Source: JAFGCL01 sp964423835 (GTDB lineage Bacteria; Chloroflexota; Dehalococcoidia; UBA2247; RBG-13-53-26). From it: a stretch of 64,000 nucleotides of DNA. The stretch lies in NCBI GenBank assembly GCA_964423835.1, contig CAYRGJ010000001.1, positions 124,001-188,000 of the forward strand, in the 5' to 3' direction. Under the pieces are notes generated by a model. It had not been told where the DNA came from. It saw nothing but the letters and a program-made list of their open reading frames with translations, and searched no databases. This document shows, piece after piece, positions 12,666 through 20,542 of this stretch (the first letter of the stretch is position 1; every line of letters begins with the position of its first letter). The position numbers and the translations under genes were made by a program.

Positions 12666-13436
12666 TCACTGCGGTCCCGCCTTCGCCTGGCGCGCGGCGT
12701 GTATGGCCGCGCCCAGGGCGCTGACTGTCTGAGGGTTCTGCGGCACGGTGAGCGGCACCCGCGCCTCGGCCTCGAGCAGCTTTCTGACGCAGGGGTTGCG
12801 GGCCACGCCCCCCGCGAACACGTACCGCGAGCGTATGCCCACCCTTCGCACCATGGCGGCGACCCGGTCGACAATGGCCTGGTGAATCCCCAGGGCCACG
12901 CGGCGGCTGTCTTCACCGCGGCCGATGAGCGACACTACCTCCGACTCGGCGAAGACGGTGCACATGCTGGAGAGCCGGACCGCCTTCCCTTCGGCTGCCA
13001 GCGCGTGGTCCCCCAGCTGGTCTACGCTCACATCGAGGGCGGAGGCCATGTGCTCCAGGAAGCGGCCCGTGCCGGCGGCGCAGCGGTCGTTCATCTCAAA
13101 CTGGACCGGGTTCCCTTCCGGCCCCACGGCGATGGCCTTGCAGTCCTGGCCGCCGATATCCAGGAGGGTGCCGACGTCAGGATACAGGTGATGCGCGCCG
13201 ATGGAGTAGGCCTTGATCTCGGTGATCACCTGGTGGGCCAGCGCCTGCTCGGCGGCCAGATGACGGCCGTACCCCGTGGCCACCAGGCGGTCGTAGGCGC
13301 GGCCGGCGATGACCCCCTGCGAGTTGCCCAGTGGATCGACGCCGGTGAAGACCACCTCTTCCCGCACCACCCGCTCCCCGTCCCACTCCACCAGGGCGAT
13401 AGTCCGCGAGCCGATGTCCAGTCCCGCTGTCAGCAT
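12666..13436 (-). CDS. ATP-dependent activator (BadF/HgdC type) of the double-cubane reductase
   Basis: 256 aa from the ATG at 13436 (GGGAG upstream; the domain begins MLTAGLDIGSRTIALVEWDG). It has the ASKHA ATPase motifs DIGS, LLDIGGQDCKAIAV and FAGGVARNPCV. Cys119 (NDRCAAGTGRFLE) and Cys159 (SSMCTVFAESEVV) are the two cysteines that, across the homodimer, hold one [4Fe-4S] cluster in HgdC-type activators. It delivers low-potential electrons with ATP hydrolysis to its partner, encoded just upstream. The gene pair order supports a DCCP/DCCP-reductase assignment, though an acyl-CoA dehydratase activator cannot be excluded. Confidence 0.88.
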   Translation of the reverse strand: MLTAGLDIGSRTIALVEWDGERVVREEVVFTGVDPLGNSQGVIAGRAYDRLVATGYGRHLAAEQALAHQVITEIKAYSIGAHHLYPDVGTLLDIGGQDCKAIAVGPEGNPVQFEMNDRCAAGTGRFLEHMASALDVSVDQLGDHALAAEGKAVRLSSMCTVFAESEVVSLIGRGEDSRRVALGIHQAIVDRVAAMVRRVGIRSRYVFAGGVARNPCVRKLLEAEARVPLTVPQNPQTVSALGAAIHAARQAKAGPQ

Positions 13437-13467
13437 CCTGTCTCTCCCGCCTGGTGAATCTGCATGA

Positions 13468-14658
13468 TCATGAGCGGCCTCGTGTGTCATTGAGACCTGG
13501 CGACGCTCCCCGGGCCATCTCCAGGAAGGCCTCCACCCGCACCCGCATGGTCTCGGTGTCGGAGTCCGAGTAGTTGGTCTCCAGGTGCAGGAAAGGCAGG
13601 CCCAGCCTGTTCTTTACCAGGTCCGCTGCCCAGTAGGACTCGATGTTGTAGGTGTGACAGGCCTGCAGCGTCAGGTCGATGACCCCGTGTATGGCGAAGT
13701 CCTTCACCATCCTCTCCAGCAGCTGCAGCCGCCTCTCGTTCGGCGACATCACCGAGCAGGGTATGGCGATGTACTTCTCCGCCAGCAGGGTCAGCGGGTC
13801 CCGCGGATCGCTCTCGTCAATGCGGCAGTCCACTGTCTTGTAGCCGCCGCAGTCCTCCATGGCTACCAGCTGCCCGCCTCCCTCTTCAATGAGGTCGGCG
13901 ATCTTCCTGTCGCCCGAACCCACGGGGCACCCCGTCAGCAGCACTCGGGGATGGGATGCGGCCCCCGCCCCGTCTCCCCGGAGCGCCATGGCCGCAGTCT
14001 CCTCCGTCAGGCGGTCGATCAGAGCCACCATGGCCATCCGGTCGATGCCGAACTCAGATTCCGATGCGACCGCGATCATCTCCCTGCCTCCCAGCGGGGC
14101 CGGGTGGGCCCGGTTCAGGTCAAACAGCGACTTGCGCGCGCGGGCTTCCTCGTTTGTCACGTGAATCGCCTGCCGCAACGAGTCGTCGGTAATGCGGACC
14201 CCGGTGGCCTCTTCGACGGCGTCCTTCAGGCGGCGTATCTCGCCCTCCCACAGGCGAAGCGAGTCCGGCAGATCGGGGATCTGGGGCAGGTTCATTATGT
14301 GGATGGGCTTGATGCCGCGCAGCATCTCGTACATCTTCTTCTTGCCGTCGCAGGTGGTCTCGGCGATGACCAGGTCGGAGCAGTGGAAGTACGGGCAGGT
14401 GTCGGTGACCGCCACATCGTAGATGGTCCTCACGATCGGGCACAGGTTCTGGGGGAGGTCGGTGTCCGCGGCGGCCAGCGGCCCCTTCCGGCTGGCGCAC
14501 AGCGGCACGGCGATGGCGCCGGCGGCCAGGGCCAGCTCTATGGGACTGTAGGTACAGTAGTAGCCAATGACCTTCTGACCTGAATCCCTGGCTTCCACCA
14601 GGGCCGCCACGGTCCGCTGGGAGGAGTTCACGATCTGGTCATAAGCAGTGGCGTGCAT
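13468..14658 (-). CDS. Double-cubane-cluster-type reductase (2-hydroxyacyl-CoA dehydratase superfamily)
   Basis: 396 aa from the ATG at 14658; a TTG at 14694 or ATG at 14673 is also possible, and no start has a good SD. The N-terminal region has YYCTYSPIELALAAGAI, PQNLCPIVRTIYD, DTCPYFHCSDLVIAETTCDG and KKKMYE; the C-terminal half has LTGCPVGSGDRK, AIPCSVMSPNERR and QACHTYNIES. There are eleven cysteines at about 35, 54, 73, 88, 93, 103, 244, 270, 278, 301 and 334. The NLCP/DTCP/TTCDGKKKM pattern matches, as I recall it, the single-subunit double-cubane protein family from Carboxydothermus, not the two-subunit dehydratases. It is encoded with an ATPase activator and no second dehydratase subunit. 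Substrate unknown. Confidence 0.75.
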   Translation of the reverse strand: MHATAYDQIVNSSQRTVAALVEARDSGQKVIGYYCTYSPIELALAAGAIAVPLCASRKGPLAAADTDLPQNLCPIVRTIYDVAVTDTCPYFHCSDLVIAETTCDGKKKMYEMLRGIKPIHIMNLPQIPDLPDSLRLWEGEIRRLKDAVEEATGVRITDDSLRQAIHVTNEEARARKSLFDLNRAHPAPLGGREMIAVASESEFGIDRMAMVALIDRLTEETAAMALRGDGAGAASHPRVLLTGCPVGSGDRKIADLIEEGGGQLVAMEDCGGYKTVDCRIDESDPRDPLTLLAEKYIAIPCSVMSPNERRLQLLERMVKDFAIHGVIDLTLQACHTYNIESYWAADLVKNRLGLPFLHLETNYSDSDTETMRVRVEAFLEMARGASPGLNDTRGRS

Positions 14659-14664
14659 AAAAAA

Positions 14665-14693
14665 TGGTACCATAGGCGTAATGAATGGCGCCA
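14665..14693. promoter_or_regulatory. Paired palindromes in the divergent reductase/LysR promoter region
   Basis: Two 8-bp palindromes, tggtacca (14665-14672) and tggcgcca (14686-14693), are 21 bp apart centre to centre, two helical turns, each flanked by an A-run. They lie between the reductase and the divergent lysR gene, where a LysR-type tetramer would bind. Inferred operator; not demonstrated. Confidence 0.45.
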
Positions 14694-14727
14694 ATAAAAA
14701 ATACTAATGGCAGAGGGGGAGTGAAGA

Positions 14728-15630
14728 ATGAACCTGGACTATCTGAGGACGTACCTGGAAGTGGTCAGGCTGGGGAGTTTCTCCGAGGCAGCCAAGAGGC
14801 TGTCGATCACCCAGCCGGCGGTGTCGTTTCAGATCCACAAGCTGGAACGCGACCTCGGGGTCAGGCTCCTGGACCGAGGCCAGAAATCAGTCGTACCGAC
14901 GGACGCTGGCCGGCGTCTGCGCCGATTCGCGGAGCTGGCGGTGAAGGAGCAGAAGCGCCTGGTACTCGACCTGGACCGGCTGCGTGAAGACGTGGCGGGG
15001 ACACTGGTTATCGCGGCCAGCACCATACCCGGAGAGGTCCTGCTGCCGCCGCTCCTGGGGGAGTTCAAGTCACTCCATCCGGCGGTCGCGGCCCGAATCG
15101 ATGCCTGCGACTCAACCACCGCCATCTCGAAGGTCCGGGATGGCGCCTATGGTGTCGGATTCAGCGGGATCGCCCCCTCAGGCGGGGACCTTCAGTACTT
15201 CGAGGTCGGCGAGGACAGGATTGTCCTTATTGTCCCCCCCCGGCATCCGTTTGCCAGGAGGAAGGCGGTGTCACTGGTGGAGGTAGCCGGCGAGCCGCTG
15301 GTCCTTCGCGAGGAGACCTCCGGCACGCAGCAGAGCCTGGGGTTGCTCCTGACCAGGGCGGGGTGCGACCTGGACCAGCTGTCGCCGGCCCTTGTCGTGG
15401 GCACCAGCCAGGCCGTAGTCTCCGCCGTGGAGGCCGGGGTGGGGATCGCCTTTGTGTCTAACCTGGCCATCGGCAAGAGCGTGGCCCTGAAGCTGGTCCG
15501 GGAAGTCGCCGTGACGGGGATGGAGCAGAGGCGCCCGTTCTACTGTGTCTACCGGCAGGAAAGGGTCGTCTCGCGTCTGCTCAGCGAGTTCATCGCCTTT
15601 GTCCAGGCAAAATCGGCACGGCAGACGTAG
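14728..15630 (+). CDS. LysR-family transcriptional regulator
   Basis: 300 aa. The N-terminal winged HTH (MNLDYLRTYLEVVRLGSFSE, AAKRLSITQPAVSFQIHKLE) is followed by a periplasmic-binding-like effector domain (about 90-295). A strong GAGGGGGAG SD precedes the ATG. The effector domain resembles CysB/CbbR-like members (TLVIAASTIPGEVLLPPLLG). It is transcribed divergently from the double-cubane reductase and is the obvious candidate to control that gene and possibly the importer. The inducer is unknown. Confidence 0.93.
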   Translation: MNLDYLRTYLEVVRLGSFSEAAKRLSITQPAVSFQIHKLERDLGVRLLDRGQKSVVPTDAGRRLRRFAELAVKEQKRLVLDLDRLREDVAGTLVIAASTIPGEVLLPPLLGEFKSLHPAVAARIDACDSTTAISKVRDGAYGVGFSGIAPSGGDLQYFEVGEDRIVLIVPPRHPFARRKAVSLVEVAGEPLVLREETSGTQQSLGLLLTRAGCDLDQLSPALVVGTSQAVVSAVEAGVGIAFVSNLAIGKSVALKLVREVAVTGMEQRRPFYCVYRQERVVSRLLSEFIAFVQAKSARQT

Positions 15631-15699
15631 CCCCGTCCCGACCGGCCTCCGTGATAGAATTCAGGGAGCTGCGCGGCAGCAGGAACACGGAGGTGAAGC

Positions 15700-15891
15700 G
15701 TGCCCATAATCAGGGTGGAGATGTGGCCGGGGCGGACCCATGACCAGAAGGCCGAGCTGGCCAGGCGGATCACGGCGGCGGTGGTCGAAGTGGCCCAAAC
15801 GACGCCTGAAGCCACCATCGTGGTGTTCCAGGACGTGGCCAAGGAGGACTGGGCGGTGGCCGGCAGGCTGGCGTCTGACGCCGCCGGCTAG
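15700..15891 (+). CDS. 4-oxalocrotonate tautomerase family protein
   Basis: 63 aa from a GTG at 15700 behind GGAGGTG. It begins MPIIRVEMWPGRTHDQKAEL, so removal of the initiator Met exposes catalytic Pro1, the hallmark of this superfamily. Length matches the roughly 62-residue beta-alpha-beta monomer that assembles into hexamers. Members catalyse keto-enol tautomerisation or related chemistry. Its position after the LysR gene hints at, but does not show, a link to that locus. Confidence 0.88.
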   Translation: MPIIRVEMWPGRTHDQKAELARRITAAVVEVAQTTPEATIVVFQDVAKEDWAVAGRLASDAAG

Positions 15892-16003
15892 GGTGCGCCT
15901 GGTCGCCACCGGGCCCGGTGACCCCGTCCGCGCCGGACCGGGGAGCCCGGCGTGCCGCGGCATCATCCCCTGATCGGGGCGGACGTGACCGCGGGGGAAT
16001 GAA

Positions 16004-16029
16004 GAATGGCAGGCCGTAGCCTGCCATTC
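16004..16029. terminator. 11-bp perfect hairpin downstream of rplY
   Basis: Arms gaatggcaggc (16004-16014) and gcctgccattc (16019-16029) with a 4-nt loop, in the gap between the convergent tautomerase and rplY genes. There is no long T-run, so intrinsic termination is likely but not certain. The rest of the 15892-16072 gap is GC-rich and shows no gene. Confidence 0.5.
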
Positions 16030-16072
16030 GCGAATCCGCTGTCCGGGTTGCCTCAGACGGGGACTGAGCGGG

Positions 16073-16780
16073 TTACTCTCCCCTCTTCTCGTGCTTCTTG
16101 CCCTCACCGGCCTCTTCGGAGGCGCCCTCGCCCTCAGCCGCGCCTTCCGCGCCCGCGGCCCCTTCCACGGCCTCGGCGCCCTCGGCGCCTTCCTCAGCCA
16201 CTGCCCTCTCTTCCTTCTCGATGTGGAGCGGGGCGATCCGAACCACGATGTGCTCGGGGTTGGTCAGCGGCGTGATGCCCTGCGCCAGGACCAGGTCTCC
16301 CACCTGAATGGACTGGTCGTCCTCCACCAGCACGCTGATGTCGACCTCTATCTTGTCCGGGATCCGGTCAGGCAGGCATTCGATCTCCAGGGTATCCAGC
16401 TCGTGGGTCATGGCGTTGGTCTTCACCTGGAGCGCGGGGGCCTCGCCCACCAGCACGATGGGCACCTCGACCTTGATCTTTTCCTTCAGGCTGACCTGGA
16501 AGAAGTCCACGTGGACCAGCTCGCCCGAGAGGGCGTCCCTCTGGACCTCGCGGACCACCACGCTGTGAGATTTTCCGAGGTCGTCAACCTTGAGCCCTAC
16601 CAGATGCGTCCTCCCCGCCTGCTTCAGCACCTGCTTCAGCTGCGATGTGTCGCACTGGAGGGCCATGGGCTCGGTGTCATATCCGAACAGGTGCACGGGC
16701 GTAATGCCCTGGCGCCGCAGGAACCTCGCCTTCTTGCCCATAAGTTGCCGGGTGCTGGCCTGTAACTCTATCTGATCCAC
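16073..16780 (-). CDS. rplY: Large ribosomal subunit protein bL25 (Ctc form)
   Basis: 235 aa: an N-terminal 5S-rRNA-binding L25 domain (ELQASTRQLMGKKARFLRRQ, THLVGLKVDDLGKSH, HVDFFQVSLKEKIKVEVPIV), a C-terminal TL5/Ctc beta-domain (about 95-185), then an Ala/Glu-rich low-complexity tail (about 190-235). Such acidic tails are common in Ctc proteins. It binds 5S rRNA in the large ribosomal subunit. Monocistronic, with its own promoter upstream. Confidence 0.93.
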   Translation of the reverse strand: MDQIELQASTRQLMGKKARFLRRQGITPVHLFGYDTEPMALQCDTSQLKQVLKQAGRTHLVGLKVDDLGKSHSVVVREVQRDALSGELVHVDFFQVSLKEKIKVEVPIVLVGEAPALQVKTNAMTHELDTLEIECLPDRIPDKIEVDISVLVEDDQSIQVGDLVLAQGITPLTNPEHIVVRIAPLHIEKEERAVAEEGAEGAEAVEGAAGAEGAAEGEGASEEAGEGKKHEKRGE

Positions 16781-16857
16781 GCCTCTCTCCTTGTATGTCC
16801 AGGGACGCCAGGACCAGGCCCCGGGGGCCTGATTCGGGTCTATCTGCGCAACTTCTT

Positions 16858-16887
16858 ATAATACCCCAAGGGCCGCACCGCGGGCAA
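16858..16887 (-). promoter_or_regulatory. Candidate promoter of rplY
   Basis: On the minus strand, -35-like TTGCCC (16882-16887) and -10 TATTAT (16858-16863) are 18 bp apart, about 75 nt before the rplY start. The remainder of 16781-16983 is GC-rich with no gene. Confidence 0.45.
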
Positions 16888-16983
16888 GAAACCCGAAGCC
16901 GGCCCGGGCGCGGGCCGGGTGAAGGCGGGTGGTGCGGGAGGAAGGACCATCCGCCAGGGCAGACGGCCAACACGGTCCGCCCC

Positions 16984-17766
16984 TCAACACGGGCCGCCCC
17001 CGGCGGGCGGCCTGCAGGGCCCGGCCAGGAAGGCATCCAGCAGCCTGTTGAAGGACTCGGTCTCGGTGCGATGGGGCGCGTGGCCGTAACCGGGCAGTAT
17101 CTCCAGGCGGGCCTGGGGCATGAGCTCCCTGGCCTTGAGGGCTCCCTTGACGCTGTAGTAGGGATCATGGCTGCTCCACACCATGAGGATAGGGACCTTG
17201 ATCCGGTGCAGGTCCTGCAGGCAAAGCCAGTGCGGCATGGCCCCGTTCTCCATCATGAACCTGGGGTACGGCTGGCGGCGCCCCAGGAGGCGCCGAACGG
17301 AAAAGGCCGCCGTGCCCAGCAGGTTGCCCCAGCGGGCCAGGCGGGTAAACCCGGCGGTGTCCACCAGGGCCAGTTGCCGCACCTTCTCCGGCTGGTGCAG
17401 CGCCAGGTCCATGGCGATGCGGCCGCCCAGGGAGTGGCCCACCACCGGGAGCGGAGTGGTCAGCCCCAGCGCCCGGATGAGGCCGGCGGTGCTCTGCGTG
17501 AAGTGGGACAGGTGATAGCCGTCCCGGTTCCGGTCGCTCAGGCCGAAACCCGGAAGGTCGGGGGCATAGAAGGAGTAGGAGCCGGAAAGCGGCACCATGG
17601 TGCCCAGCCAGTCGGCGGAGTCGCTGGCGCCCCCGTGCAGCAGCAGCACCGGGGGCCCCTGCCCCGCCTTCCGGAGGAAGATGCGGTCCCCATCCACCCG
17701 TACCGTGAGGGTCTCCACCCCGATGTCGGATGGCCGCGGTTCCTGTCTGCCGTTGTCAGAAGCCAT
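16984..17766 (-). CDS. Alpha/beta-fold hydrolase
   Basis: 260 aa from the ATG at 17766 (weak SD). The oxyanion-region motif LLLHGGASDSADW precedes the nucleophile elbow GHSLGGRIAMD (Ser about 110). Asp is supplied in VWSSHDPYYSVKGA and His in PGYGHAPHRTETESF, completing Ser-Asp-His. No signal peptide. The family covers esterases, C-C hydrolases and haloperoxidase-like enzymes; the substrate cannot be read from sequence. It is divergent from the FAD oxidoreductase gene at 17962. Confidence 0.88.
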   Translation of the reverse strand: MASDNGRQEPRPSDIGVETLTVRVDGDRIFLRKAGQGPPVLLLHGGASDSADWLGTMVPLSGSYSFYAPDLPGFGLSDRNRDGYHLSHFTQSTAGLIRALGLTTPLPVVGHSLGGRIAMDLALHQPEKVRQLALVDTAGFTRLARWGNLLGTAAFSVRRLLGRRQPYPRFMMENGAMPHWLCLQDLHRIKVPILMVWSSHDPYYSVKGALKARELMPQARLEILPGYGHAPHRTETESFNRLLDAFLAGPCRPPAGGGPC

Positions 17767-17961
17767 GATGCGCCGGCTGCAACCCAATGATAGGCAACGC
17801 CGTCCCCGTATGCAATCCCGGAGGGGCTGTGTCAAACAGTTTCTGGCTTGCAAATTATCGGGGATGTGGTTATTATAGGTCAACCGCTGGGCCGGGAGCG
17901 CCGGTTGTGTGCCGGGGCGCATGATGGCCGCGGCGGGAGAATCTGCGAAATAGGGGGGGGC

Positions 17962-19437
17962 ATGTCCAAGAAATACGATGCCATAATCATTGGTGGCGGC
18001 CCGGGCGGGGTAACCTGCGGGGCCCTGCTGGCCAAATGGGGGGCGAAGACCCTCCTCATCGAGCAGAACGACACTGTGGGCGGCAAGGCGGTGACGCCCA
18101 CCAACAAGGACGGGTTCTCCTACGAGGTGGGGCCCAAGCTGCAGTGCCCGGCCCAGGGTCCGAGCTTCGCCACTGTATTCAGGGAGCTGGGCATGGAGAA
18201 CCAGCTCAATCCCATACCGCTGGACAAGGCCCTGCTGGCGTACCGCGGTCCCTCGGGCAAGTACCGGCTGAATGTCCAGCCGGCCAGCACCGGGCTGTCT
18301 CCCGAGCCCTTCTTCGAGACCTGGGGCCTCGAGCCGTCGCAGCACGAGCCCGCCCTCAACTTCATGATCCACATGGCCACCATGACCCCGGAGCAGATCA
18401 GCGCGCTGGACAATGTGACGTCGCTGGACTGGTACAGGAGCCTGCCGCTGCCCAATCTGCCCTCCCAGCTGGAGAGCTACATCCGGATGCATGCCAACGC
18501 GTCGCTGGCGGTGCCGGTGGACCTGACCGCGGCCTCGGAGCAGCTGGTCATCATGCAGGACCTGGCCCTGCGGGGGGCGGCCGGGTACTATGTCGGCGGC
18601 TTCGGCCGGGTGCTCTCCGACATCGGCCGGGCCATGGCGGCCCTGGGCGGCGACATCGTGACCAAGAGCAAGGTCCAGAGGATCAAGGTCAGCAACGGTC
18701 GGGTGACGGGTGTCACCACCGACAAGGACACCTACGAGGCGCCGATAGTCATCAGCGACGCCGGGATCCAGCCCACGGTGCTGAAGCTGGTGGGCGACAA
18801 GGAGTTCGACCAGGGGTACCTGAACTGGGTCAAGGGCCTCATCCCCAGCTGGGCCTTCACCGGGGTGAAGTACTTCCTGAATAAGAAGCTGCTGCAGGAG
18901 CAGATGTACATCGTCTGGGCCGATGACACCACGGTGGACCTTCAGCGCTACCTGGACATGCGGAACGGGAAGATCGGCGAGGAGGTCATCATCTTCGCCA
19001 CGGTCCCGTCCAACTGGGACCCGAACATGGCGCCGCCTGGCAAGCAGTGCGTGGTGGCCGGGACCATCTGCTCCGCCGACCCCCAGGCCAAGGAGATCCC
19101 CATCCTTAACGAGAAGATGGACAAGCTGTGGGACAAGCTGTTCCCGGGCTTCATGGATGCGGTCATGTACAAGGAGCTCGAGGGTCCCCTGGAGGTGTCC
19201 CAGTTCACCCGGGACAGCGTGATGCACGGGCAGGGCGGCGAGTGCGTCGGCCTGGCCCAGATCGTGGGCCAGTGCGGCAAGAACACGCCTTCGCCCAAGG
19301 CCCCGCTCGGAGGCCTCTTCTACACCGGGTTCGACGTCGGCGTGCCCGGGATGGGTACCCACCGGGCCTCCGGCGGCGGCATCAAAACGGCCCGCATGGT
19401 GATGCAGCACCAGCGCCTGCGCCAGGCCATGATCTAG
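17962..19437 (+). CDS. FAD-dependent oxidoreductase, phytoene-desaturase-like
   Basis: 491 aa from the ATG at 17962, directly after a run of G that can serve as SD. The N-terminal dinucleotide-binding motif is DAIIIGGGPGGVTCGALLAK, followed by an acidic strand end (LLIEQNDTVGGKA), and the C-terminal FAD motif is GGLFYTGFDVGVPGMGTHRA. Length and layout fit the CrtI/carotenoid isomerase/amine-oxidase clan. No other carotenoid gene is nearby. The next gene, 42 nt downstream, is an iron-sulfur polyferredoxin, suggesting that the pair forms an electron-transfer unit. Substrate unknown. Confidence 0.85.
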   Translation: MSKKYDAIIIGGGPGGVTCGALLAKWGAKTLLIEQNDTVGGKAVTPTNKDGFSYEVGPKLQCPAQGPSFATVFRELGMENQLNPIPLDKALLAYRGPSGKYRLNVQPASTGLSPEPFFETWGLEPSQHEPALNFMIHMATMTPEQISALDNVTSLDWYRSLPLPNLPSQLESYIRMHANASLAVPVDLTAASEQLVIMQDLALRGAAGYYVGGFGRVLSDIGRAMAALGGDIVTKSKVQRIKVSNGRVTGVTTDKDTYEAPIVISDAGIQPTVLKLVGDKEFDQGYLNWVKGLIPSWAFTGVKYFLNKKLLQEQMYIVWADDTTVDLQRYLDMRNGKIGEEVIIFATVPSNWDPNMAPPGKQCVVAGTICSADPQAKEIPILNEKMDKLWDKLFPGFMDAVMYKELEGPLEVSQFTRDSVMHGQGGECVGLAQIVGQCGKNTPSPKAPLGGLFYTGFDVGVPGMGTHRASGGGIKTARMVMQHQRLRQAMI

Positions 19438-19479
19438 CGCTGCGGCGGGCCGGATGTTGAAGTTCGAAAGGAGGCGCCC

Positions 19480-20475
19480 ATGGCGGACACCGCCCTGTAT
19501 GAACGGCTCATAGACATGATCAACAGCACCGACCCGCATGTCATCGGCCTCCCGAAGACGCCGGCCATGGTGAAGGTGCTCAGCCTCCAGCTGACGCCGG
19601 AGGAAGCGGAGCTGGCGCTGAAGATAGGCACGGCCGGGGGCACGCTCAGTCAGCTCTCCGAAAGGACCGGCGTCGAGCCGGCGGCGCTCAAGGAGAAGCT
19701 GGAGACCATGGCCACCAAGGGCTCGATGTGGATTGACCCCGACAAGGAGGACCCGGTGTACCGCGTCATCGGCAGCTGTGCCCCCGGTTTCGTGGAGACC
19801 GGCGGGTGGGGCGGCATCCGGTTTCCCTACGATGCCGAGCTGATCCGGAACCTGCACCAGGTCTTGATGGACTGGGCCCGGTTGACCCTGGTCCCGCTGG
19901 GGTTCCCCTTTGCGCCCGTCTTCGCCCACCCGGAGCACCTGCCGGATGATGCCGGGCCGGCCGAGAACCTCTTCGCGAGGCTGAAGGAGCAGGACTTCAT
20001 TGCCGTGTCCGACTGCCCCTGCCGCCTCTCACACCGGCTGGCCGAGCCCGACCGCCACTGCAACCACACCCTGCAGGCCTGCATCCACTATGGCGACGTG
20101 GCCAAATGGACCGCCAGGTACGGTATGGCCCGCCGCATCACCTATGACGAGGCCGTCGCCATCCTCAAGAAGTGCCACGCCGAAGGCCTGGTCCACAGCA
20201 TCGACATCGAGGGCTGCATCTGCAACTGCTGCACGGACTGCTGCCCCATGTTTGTGGCCATACGGGATTTCAAGTCTAAGAGCTTCGTCGCCTCGCCGTT
20301 CACACCGCAGATCGACGCCGAAAGCTGCAGCGCCTGCGCTGCCTGCATTGACGCCTGCCCGCTGGGCGCCATCAGCCTGGGTGATGTGGCCGAGGTGAAG
20401 CAGGATACCTGCGTGGGCTGCTCCCTGTGCGTGCCGAGCTGCCCCGTGGGAGCCATCAAGATGGTCCGGCGGTAG
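19480..20475 (+). CDS. Cysteine-rich 4Fe-4S protein, likely redox partner of the FAD oxidoreductase
   Basis: 331 aa with a clear AAGGAGG SD. The N-terminal region (about 1-90) includes a winged-helix-like segment (GGTLSQLSERTGVEPAALKE). The middle has a cysteine cluster (SDCPCRLSHR, HCNHTLQACIHYGD, GCICNCCTDCCPMF) that may bind an extra cluster or metal. The C-terminus has two ferredoxin motifs (CSACAACIDACPLGA and CVGCSLCVPSCPVGA), so two [4Fe-4S] clusters. No signal peptide, so cytoplasmic. It is probably co-transcribed with the FAD gene. Confidence 0.82.
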   Translation: MADTALYERLIDMINSTDPHVIGLPKTPAMVKVLSLQLTPEEAELALKIGTAGGTLSQLSERTGVEPAALKEKLETMATKGSMWIDPDKEDPVYRVIGSCAPGFVETGGWGGIRFPYDAELIRNLHQVLMDWARLTLVPLGFPFAPVFAHPEHLPDDAGPAENLFARLKEQDFIAVSDCPCRLSHRLAEPDRHCNHTLQACIHYGDVAKWTARYGMARRITYDEAVAILKKCHAEGLVHSIDIEGCICNCCTDCCPMFVAIRDFKSKSFVASPFTPQIDAESCSACAACIDACPLGAISLGDVAEVKQDTCVGCSLCVPSCPVGAIKMVRR

Positions 20476-20542
20476 GCGTACCGGCCGCCGGGGGCCGCGG
20501 CCGCCGCCCGCGCTATGCCATCAGGCGGGCGCCTTCCTTTCG

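Noticed and set aside
17767..19938. Upstream extension of the minus-strand hydrolase frame to 984 codons
   Set aside because: The extension is antisense to the FAD oxidoreductase and polyferredoxin genes; only the last 260 codons (start 17766) form a recognisable protein.
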